Assembly (NCBI GenBank): GCA_018401235.1 | Contig: JAGYLC010000010.1 | Coordinates: 1-35,312, forward strand | Reading direction: 5' to 3' | DNA from: Kiritimatiellia bacterium | Lineage (GTDB): Bacteria; Verrucomicrobiota; Kiritimatiellia; SS1-B-03-39; UBA6053 | Length of the DNA: 35,312 nucleotides | Shown here: piece by piece, positions 8,673 through 14,650 of the stretch | Layout: each line of letters begins with the position of its first letter | Position numbering within the stretch: position 1 is the first letter of the stretch | The notes under the pieces: model-generated | What the model was told of the DNA's origin: nothing | Seen by the model: the letters and a program-made list of their open reading frames with translations, nothing else | Database searches by the model: none | Translations under genes and position numbers: made by a program

Positions 8673-10080
8673 ATGGCCAAGACACTTTTCGAAAAAATAT
8701 GGGACCGACATGTGGTGCGGGATTTGTCCGACGGCACGTCGTTAATTTACATCGACCGCCATTTGGTGCACGAGGTGACCAGTCCGCAGGCCTTTGAGGG
8801 ATTGCGGTTGACCGGACGCAAGGTGCGTCATCCGGAGCTGACCTTTTCCACCATGGACCACAATGTACCGACGGACGAAACCCGTTTGACCATTCAGGAC
8901 CCCATTTCCAAAGCCCAGGTTGAAGCTCTGGAGCACAACTGCAAAGAAAACGGTATTCATTTGTACGGCATTGGGGATGATCATCAGGGAATCGTGCACG
9001 TGATCGGCCCGGAAATGGGAATCACCGTTCCCGGCCTGACCTTGGTTTGCGGCGATTCCCATACCTCCACCCACGGAGCCTTTGGCACCCTGGCCTTCGG
9101 GATCGGCACTTCCGAAGTGGAGCATGTACTGGCCACCCAGACTCTGCGTCAAAAGAAACCAAAAACCTTTAAGGTGGAGTTTACCGGCAAGCTGAGCCCG
9201 CATGTGCACTCCAAGGACATGGTGTTGAAATTGATCGGGATGATTGGAACTGCCGGTGGAACCGGGTCCGTGTTTGAATTCTGTGGCGAGGCGATTCGGG
9301 CATTGTCCATGGAAGCCCGCATGACCATTTGCAACATGTCGATCGAAGGGGGAGCGAAAGCGGGTTTGATCGCGCCGGATCAGACCACCTTTGATTATAT
9401 TATGGCGCAGGACCGTCCCTTTGTTCCTAAGGAGAGGAGCTGGAGAAGGCCATGGCGGAATGGCGAGGACCGCCCGCCCAGCGATCCGGGCGGTGTTTGA
9501 CCGCACCCTGGTGATTGACGCCTCCCACCATTGCGCCGCAGTGAGAGCTGGGAGCGGTCCGGGTATGGTAATCGTGTGAATCAGCGGTGCCGGGTTGAAC
9601 GACGTGGCGGGCTACAGTGCCGGCGATGTCCGCAAGACGCTTAGATTACATGGGGCTGGAGCCTGGCAGAGATCTAGCAAACGCCTTTGGATATTGTGTT
9701 TTATCGGCAGTTGCACCAATTCACGTATTGAGGAACGTCAGGCGGCCGCAGTTCTGGATGGACATCAAAAGCGGATCACGTTCGTTTGGGTCGGTGGTTC
9801 CCGGCTCCCAGCAGGTTCCGCGAAGCAGGCGGAGGCGGAAGGACTGGACAGGTGTTCAAGGCGGCAGGTGCGCGGAATGGCGCTGGGCCGGTTGCAGCAT
9901 GTGCCTGGCCGCCGTTTCCAGACAAACTGGCACCATAAGAGCGCTGCGTCGACCTCAGACCGAAATTTCGAGGGGCGTCAAGGCGCGGGTGGACGCCTGT
10001 TGGTAAGCGAAATGGCAGCCGCCGCCGCCATTGCCGGACATTTTGTGGATATACGTACTTGGAACGGAGGAAAAAACTAA
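8673..10080 (+). pseudogene. leuC: 3-isopropylmalate dehydratase large subunit, frameshifted 3' half
   Basis: The first 250 or so codons (8673 to about 9430) are an intact LeuC N-terminus: [48 protein letters not shown]. From about 9432 (PKE where PKGE is expected) the homology hops repeatedly between frames: [11 protein letters not shown], an in-frame TGA near 9577, [11 protein letters not shown], then LDYMGLEPG in another frame, [32 protein letters not shown], and finally [10 protein letters not shown] to [14 protein letters not shown]. All three Fe-S cysteines are present in the DNA but in different frames. At least eight small indels are needed. As written the enzyme (leucine biosynthesis, partner of LeuD) cannot be made. 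Either the gene is recently dead or the sequence here is locally wrong. It overlaps leuD by one base (TAATG). Confidence 0.85.
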
Positions 10081-10724
10081 TGGACGCATTTACGACACAT
10101 CGAGGATTGGTGGCTCCCCTGGACCGGGCCAACGTGGACACGGATCAAATCATTCCCAAGCAGTTTCTGAAATCCATTCAGCGAACCGGCTTCGGACCCA
10201 GTGCGTTTTTCGACTGGCGATATGAACTGGACGGAAAGCCCAATCCGGATTTTGAATTGAATCAGCCCCGCTACGCGGATCGTTCCGTTTTGGTGACCCG
10301 CAACAACTTCGGTTGCGGCTCCAGTCGGGAGCATGCGGTATGGGCGCTGGCCCAGGATGGACTGCGGGTGATCGTGGCGCCGTACCGGGGCGAAGGCAAC
10401 GATTTCATTCCCGGATTCGCGGACATTTTCAAAAACAACTGTTCAAAGAACGGGATTGTCACCATTGAGTTGTCCGAAGAGGAAGTGGAGAGCATCTTTC
10501 AGACGGTGTATGCTCAGGAGGGCCTGATGGCCACGGTGGATTTGGAGGCGCAAACCTTGATCCTTCATGCGGGGGATGGGGAGAAGGTCTTCGCCTTTGA
10601 TTACGATTCCAGTGTCAAACACAAGTTGCTGAACGGATTGGACGATATCGAGGAGTCACTTCAATATCTGAATGACATCGAACGCTTTGAGGAAACCCAC
10701 GCCACCTGGATTCATCAAGGCTGA
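10080..10724 (+). CDS. leuD: 3-isopropylmalate dehydratase small subunit
   Basis: A 214-residue swivel-domain subunit of isopropylmalate isomerase. Signatures are [39 protein letters not shown] and [14 protein letters not shown]. The ATG at 10080 overlaps the last base of the leuC stop codon and has GGAGG upstream. The track start at 10059 lies inside leuC. The normally conserved APSFADIF is interrupted here as [18 protein letters not shown], an insertion of about ten residues. The gene is otherwise complete, although its partner leuC is broken in this sequence, so whether an active enzyme can form is uncertain. Confidence 0.93.
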   Translation: MDAFTTHRGLVAPLDRANVDTDQIIPKQFLKSIQRTGFGPSAFFDWRYELDGKPNPDFELNQPRYADRSVLVTRNNFGCGSSREHAVWALAQDGLRVIVAPYRGEGNDFIPGFADIFKNNCSKNGIVTIELSEEEVESIFQTVYAQEGLMATVDLEAQTLILHAGDGEKVFAFDYDSSVKHKLLNGLDDIEESLQYLNDIERFEETHATWIHQG

Positions 10725-10744
10725 ATGTAACGCTGCAGCTTTTT
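10717..10744 (+). terminator. Possible intrinsic terminator after leuD
   Basis: AAGGCTG (10717-10723) can pair with CAGCTTT (10736-10742), with one G-T wobble, around a 12-nt loop. The stem overlaps the leuD stop codon and runs into a short T stretch. The stem is weak and the T-run is short. Confidence 0.3.
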
Positions 10745-11202
10745 CAATCCCCCGAACCAGAACCTGTTCGAAAAGTCTTTTTTCTTATTCCGGCAATAAA
10801 CATGATATGTTTTCACCACCGAAACCCATAAAAGACAACCCTATATCCCCGCCTCGGATTTTTTAAGAGGGTATGTGGGGGATTAGTGACAAGCGGAACC
10901 CTAAAAGGATCCTCAAAGGGGTTTAACCCGTCAGCACGGGGCAACGCCCCGTTGGTTTGACCGCCAATTTGTATGCCGCCCCAAAAGGGGTCGCACTCCT
11001 TTTTCGAGGTTATAGCGAAGAAGAAATCTGACCCAAGCGGAAGGGTTAGATCATCCTTGAGCCTGAGGGGAAAACTGCTTGAGGAACTGATTACTCTGAT
11101 CGTGAAACCGCTGCCATGCGGGTCCGGTTTACCGGACCTCGACCCCGGTTTCCCTTTTCGTTTTCTAGATGGCCTGTCACTTGGCGTGCTGGTGGCGGAT
11201 GG
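10745..11202. other. Gene-free stretch downstream of leuD
   Basis: No ORF here resembles a protein family. Two short perfect hairpins are visible: ACGGGGC-AAC-GCCCCGT near 10936-10952 and CCCC-AAAA-GGGG near 10979-10990. The stretch runs into the minus-strand receiver fragment and looks like decayed coding DNA. Confidence 0.4.
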
Positions 11203-11342
11203 GAGATGAGGTCGATCCCACTCATGCCCGGTAATTTCAGATCCACAATCAAAAGGTTTCTGTCTTTTATCCGTTCAAGCCAGTGGACCCTTTCGTTGGT
11301 TTCCTCCATAACGGCAGACAACTATGCGAAAAATTCGAGCAT
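11203..11342 (-). pseudogene. Response-regulator receiver domain fragment (phospho-acceptor half)
   Basis: On the minus strand, starting near 11342, the frame reads MLEFFA, an in-frame TAG, then SAVMEETNERVHWLERIKD and LLIVDLKLPGMSGIDLI. The last part is the beta-3 strand and phospho-Asp loop of a CheY-like receiver domain (D-x-x-[LM]-P-x-x-[SD]-G). Homology stops after IDLI, and the conserved Thr and Lys parts were not found. It complements the other receiver remnant, which keeps only the second half, but the two lie 6 kb apart and need not come from one gene. Confidence 0.62.
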
Positions 11343-11451
11343 AGAACGAGCTGTGCATGCGACTGGGGGTTCGCCTTGACTCCCACCCCTCATTTCCCCA
11401 TGGTAAAATCATGTTCGTCCCTTTCACTACCCATAACCCAACTCTTGCCCA

Positions 11452-11811
11452 ATGAAGAATGAGCTGAAACCCTCCTGCTGCACTCCGCCCCCGCCCGCCC
11501 GATCCGCCGGCGCAGGAGTCCTCCTCCCCCCGCCTACCCAAAGCCCCAACCCAGCATCCGATTCGACCGCAGGAATGATTTTTATGCCCGGCGGCCAGTT
11601 CGTGATGGGAACCGATAGCTCCGAAGCCTGGGCAAGCGACGGCGAAGGCCCGGTCCGGGAAGTGAAGTTGTCCCCTTTCCTTATCGATAGCTGCACCTCG
11701 ACCACCCGGCCATCCACATCTCCTGGAACGACGCCGCCGCCTACTGCGCCTGGGCAGGGAAACGCCTGCCGACCGAGGCGAGTGGGAATTCGCCGCCCGT
11801 GGCGGACGAGT
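11452..11811 (+). pseudogene. Formylglycine-generating enzyme (sulfatase-modifying factor) gene, deleted and frameshifted
   Basis: The frame from ATG 11452 begins MKNELKPSCCTPPPPAR and continues GMIFMPGGQFVMGTDSSEAW and GEGPVREVKLSPFLID, the N-terminal core of FGE/SUMF1 proteins, which convert a sulfatase Cys or Ser into formylglycine. The expected continuation (YEVTN...F and about 90 residues) is missing. From about 11710 a shifted frame resumes with [20 protein letters not shown] and PTEA, and another one-base shift gives EWEFAARGG. The sequence ends there, losing the whole C-terminal half with the catalytic cysteines. This is an FGE gene damaged by one large internal deletion, at least two frameshifts and a 3' truncation. 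Confidence 0.78.
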
Positions 11812-11860
11812 TTTGACAGCAAGGGTTTGCAGATTCACATGTGTGTTTATGATCAACTTC

Positions 11861-12056
11861 CAAACTCTGAGCTCGCTCGGAGTGCGGAGAAATTCACTTC
11901 ACGATACTGGGCTCCTCCCCGATCCCCACCACTCCGCCGCCGTTAGTTTCCCGCGTGCGGGAAGCTAACGGCGGCGGGGTGGGTGGGGCGGGGGTGTGGA
12001 ACGGGCGAATTCCGGTATTGAATCTCTCCGCACCCCGAGGCGAGCTCAGGGTTTGG
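11861..12056. repeat. 196-bp imperfect inverted repeat with a strong central hairpin
   Basis: The centre (11934-11977) is a near-perfect stem: CCGCCGCCGTTAG pairs with CTAACGGCGGCGG, then a T-G wobble, then TTCCCGC/GCGGGAA with a 2-nt turn. Pairing continues outward through CCCCACC-AC (11924-11932) against GTGGGTGGGG. The outer arms CAAACTCTGAGCTCGCTCGG (from 11861) and the complement of 12019-12056 match at most positions. The arms in between are only weakly similar. A diverged third copy of the outer arm may lie near 12111-12141 (TTCAAACTGAGCTC). It lies between a dead FGE gene and the STAS gene. It could be a MITE-like element, an inverted duplication or a large transcribed hairpin. Confidence 0.7.
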
Positions 12057-12349
12057 TTTATTCGATGAACATCCATTTGGATTTGCGATGAACTTTTGTA
12101 AAATCCGCCTTCAAACTGAGCTCTATTCCTCAGCGAAGCGGCTTCCCGGCTCAAATGCGACTTTCATTATTCATTGAGTACGTGTTCAGCGTAGGTACCA
12201 ATATTGGGACAATCTGGAAGATCCGGATGATCTTGTTATCCTCAAAAAAAATAACCGTTCACTTGGCAAGCATGATCCCGTCAAAAAATGGGGAAAGTCC
12301 TGGTCGTGGTACTGTTGACTTCACAGAGGAGTGGTGATAATCCGTAATC
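12057..12349. other. Leader region upstream of the STAS gene
   Basis: No recognisable gene. One frame at about 12175-12318 reads YQYWDNLEDPDDLVILKKNN and onward to a TGA, which looks protein-like but matches nothing I know and has no start codon. A purine-rich AGAGGAG near 12324-12330 is too far from the ATG at 12350 to be its usual ribosome-binding site. Confidence 0.35.
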
Positions 12350-12880
12350 ATGGATACGACTACACAGCAATCAGACAGTAACCAAGCGGATGACCGCATA
12401 CAGGTAACAGTTGACGCCGATTTTGCGTTGGCGAGGGTTTTGGGGAGGGGGTCCTACAAAGTTAGCGGATCCGTGAAGCGCTTTGCAGCCAGTATCATGG
12501 ATCAGGGAAAACCGGTGTTGATCATTGATCTGGAGCAATGCGTGGGAATGGACAGTACGTTTATGGGCATGTTGTCGGGTATCAGTCAACGTTTGCAGAA
12601 GGAAGGGGGACGGAAAGTGGTCTTGACCGGGGTGTCCAAAAAACTGAATCATCTCATGATCACGCTCGGGATCAACCGTCTGGTGGAGATAAGGGAAGAC
12701 CTACCGGCCTCTTCCGCGGATCTAATTGATTTGGAGCAACCGGATGAGTCCCCGCTGGATTCGGCCCAGACCATGCTGGAAGCCCACGAAACCCTGGTTG
12801 AGATCGATAACGACAATCAACTGCGGTTTCAGGATGTGCTGGACTACCTGCGGGAAGACATTAAGCGACAACAATCTTAA
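12350..12880 (+). CDS. STAS-domain anti-sigma factor antagonist
   Basis: A 176-residue protein with a STAS domain (about residues 20-115): strand VLIIDLEQCVGMDSTFMGML followed by the helix and VVLTGVSKKLNHLMITLGINRLVEI. The GMDSTFMG loop keeps the D-S of the SpoIIAA/RsbV phosphorylation site, so this is a good candidate for reversible serine phosphorylation. The C-terminal tail (about 120-176) is acidic and helical. It lies 11 nt before a GAF-PP2C phosphatase gene, the classic pairing in partner-switching regulation, where the phosphatase dephosphorylates the antagonist and frees a sigma factor or other target. The matching HATPase kinase and the sigma factor are not in the window. Confidence 0.85.
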   Translation: MDTTTQQSDSNQADDRIQVTVDADFALARVLGRGSYKVSGSVKRFAASIMDQGKPVLIIDLEQCVGMDSTFMGMLSGISQRLQKEGGRKVVLTGVSKKLNHLMITLGINRLVEIREDLPASSADLIDLEQPDESPLDSAQTMLEAHETLVEIDNDNQLRFQDVLDYLREDIKRQQS

Positions 12881-12891
12881 CCCAAATTTTT

Positions 12892-14391
12892 ATGTTGCAG
12901 TTATTGGCATATGTAGGCGCCTACTGGTTAATCTCATTCGAGCTCCTTGCGGTTCTCCTGCTTCTTGCGAACTTTTTCGGGGCCTACTTTAGCATTCGTT
13001 TTCTTCGGAAAATTAGGCTGGAACGGGATAATTTGGTAAAAGAAAAAGAGGTGATATTCAACTATGTTCAGAATATCGGCGAAACCTTTACCGAATCTGA
13101 AACGTTGGATGTGGATCGGTTGATGCAGCGGGTTTTGTATTATGCCCTTCGCACTACTCATACTTCGGGAGGAGCGATTTATTTGCGGGAGAAAGGGGAT
13201 ATGTTACGGGCGAGGGCCGTATCCGGAGTGTTCCCTCCGATGTTCAATATTCATCAATTTTATGGGGGAATGGATGTTCGGGCACTCAAAAATGAACAGA
13301 TCGAGGAAATGATCCTCAACACCAAACTGTCTGTGGGGGAGGGCTTGATTGGGCAGGCCGCGGATTTTGGTACGCCGGTGTTGATTTCCAAAGCGGAGTT
13401 GGACCCACGGGTTCCGCACTTCGAACGCAGCCTATTGGACGTCAGTAGTTTGCTGCTGGTCCCCATGCGCTTTCGCCATGAAGTGATGGGAATTATTTGT
13501 GTGGTGAACCGGGTGGATCAGGTGCCGTTGGGGGAAAGGGATCAGAATTTATTGCAGGCGTTGGCGGATCAAGCGTCCTTGTCTATCTATTATGCGCAAT
13601 TCAGGGCCGCGCTGGAGGAGAAGCGTCGCATGGATCAGGATCTGGATCTTGCCAAGCGTATTCAGAAAAGTCTGCTGCCCCGCCAATTGCCCGAGGTGAA
13701 AGGTCTTTCCATACACGCGTTTAATCTGGCCGCCCAGGAGGTCGGGGGCGATTACTACGATGTGATTCCTTTGGATGACCAGCATGTGGGTTTAGCGGTG
13801 GCGGATGTGTCAGGGAAGGGAATTGGCGGCGCGTTGATGATGTCGATTTGCCGCAGTGTGTTGCGAGCCCACACCTCGCAAAACCTGGATCCTGCCTCGG
13901 TGCTGAAAGAAGTGAATCAAACCATGGTGGCGGACATGTATGAGGATATGTTTGTGACCATGCTGTACATGGTGTACAACACCGAAACTCGGGAATTGGC
14001 CATGGCCCGGGCCGGACATGACCCTGCCTTGTTTTTGTTTCCCGGGGAGGAAAACGTCAAACGCCTTGATAGCGGAGGCATGGGAATCGGTTTAGTTGAA
14101 GGCGAGTTGTTTGGGGAAATTATCGAAACTGTGCGCGTGATCCTCGAACCCGGAGCGGCGGTGATGGTTTATACCGACGGTATAACCGAGGCCATGAATA
14201 GTCAGCAGGAAGAATGGGGGCTCCAACTCCTCTCCCGTGCCTTTGTCAGCAGCCGTAGCTATTCTCCGACTGAAATTTCAGACCGCATACAACAACGGGT
14301 TCTTCAATTTGTCGGTGAAACACCGCAATACGATGACATGACGCTGATGGTACTGAAAGTAGACGATGAGGAATGTGACCTAGACGCGTGA
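12892..14391 (+). CDS. Membrane GAF-PP2C (SpoIIE/RsbU-type) serine phosphatase
   Basis: A 499-residue signalling phosphatase. Residues 1-40 form a hydrophobic N-terminal segment (YWLISFELLAVLLLLANFFG), a membrane anchor. A short coiled region leads to a GAF domain (about 75-235; SVGEGLIGQAADFGTPVLIS, LLVPMRFRHEVMGIICVVN). A linker helix with DLDLAKRIQKSLLP, typical of RsbU/SpoIIE phosphatases, precedes the PP2C domain (about 285-490). Metal-binding motifs GGDYYDV, VADVSGKGIGGAL, AGHDPALFLF and YTDGITEAMN are all present, ending in DDMTLMVLKV. It should dephosphorylate a STAS protein, most plausibly the one encoded 11 nt upstream. The GAF domain would sense an unknown signal. The gene appears intact. 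Confidence 0.92.
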   Translation: MLQLLAYVGAYWLISFELLAVLLLLANFFGAYFSIRFLRKIRLERDNLVKEKEVIFNYVQNIGETFTESETLDVDRLMQRVLYYALRTTHTSGGAIYLREKGDMLRARAVSGVFPPMFNIHQFYGGMDVRALKNEQIEEMILNTKLSVGEGLIGQAADFGTPVLISKAELDPRVPHFERSLLDVSSLLLVPMRFRHEVMGIICVVNRVDQVPLGERDQNLLQALADQASLSIYYAQFRAALEEKRRMDQDLDLAKRIQKSLLPRQLPEVKGLSIHAFNLAAQEVGGDYYDVIPLDDQHVGLAVADVSGKGIGGALMMSICRSVLRAHTSQNLDPASVLKEVNQTMVADMYEDMFVTMLYMVYNTETRELAMARAGHDPALFLFPGEENVKRLDSGGMGIGLVEGELFGEIIETVRVILEPGAAVMVYTDGITEAMNSQQEEWGLQLLSRAFVSSRSYSPTEISDRIQQRVLQFVGETPQYDDMTLMVLKVDDEECDLDA

Positions 14392-14527
14392 TTTATCAAA
14401 TAGACTTCGAGTGGCGGCGGATTTGAATCTTTTCCCCTACGGAGAAGTTACATAAATAGAGACCTATAAACGTGTTAAACAGGCGGGAATATTTTTTAGT
14501 TTTTTTCTCTTGGATTCGACTAGGGAT

Positions 14528-14575
14528 GGGGTCTATATAGTGTGTGTTAGTTCAGTTCTATACCACATCTTGTGG
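14528..14575 (+). promoter_or_regulatory. Pair of NrdR-box-like sites upstream of nrdJ
   Basis: Two 16-bp sites resemble the NrdR consensus ACACWATATATWGTGT. Site 1 (14528-14543) reads GGGGTCTATATAGTGT, with a good right half. Site 2 (14560-14575) lies over the dyad ACCACATCTTGTGGT. Their starts are 32 bp apart, three helical turns, matching the 31-32-bp spacing known for NrdR box pairs. They lie 76-123 bp before the proposed nrdJ start. NrdR represses ribonucleotide reductase genes when dATP is high. Its gene is not in the window. Confidence 0.6.
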
Positions 14576-14650
14576 TTTAAATAGGATATGACGCATACGA
14601 AACATACCAATACGATCCCACATCCACCCCATATCCAAAGGAAAATCCTC

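Noticed and set aside
11275-11856. 193-codon minus-strand ORF
   Set aside because: Antisense over the FGE remnant; Arg/Gly/Pro-rich translation of GC-rich DNA without motifs.
12175-12318. Frame reading YWDNLEDPDDLVILKKNN to a stop
   Set aside because: Possible gene remnant, but no start codon, no known family and too short to support.
14398-14650. Cobalamin riboswitch before the B12-dependent nrdJ
   Set aside because: The region is short and AT-rich and lacks a recognisable B12-box; NrdR-like sites explain it better.
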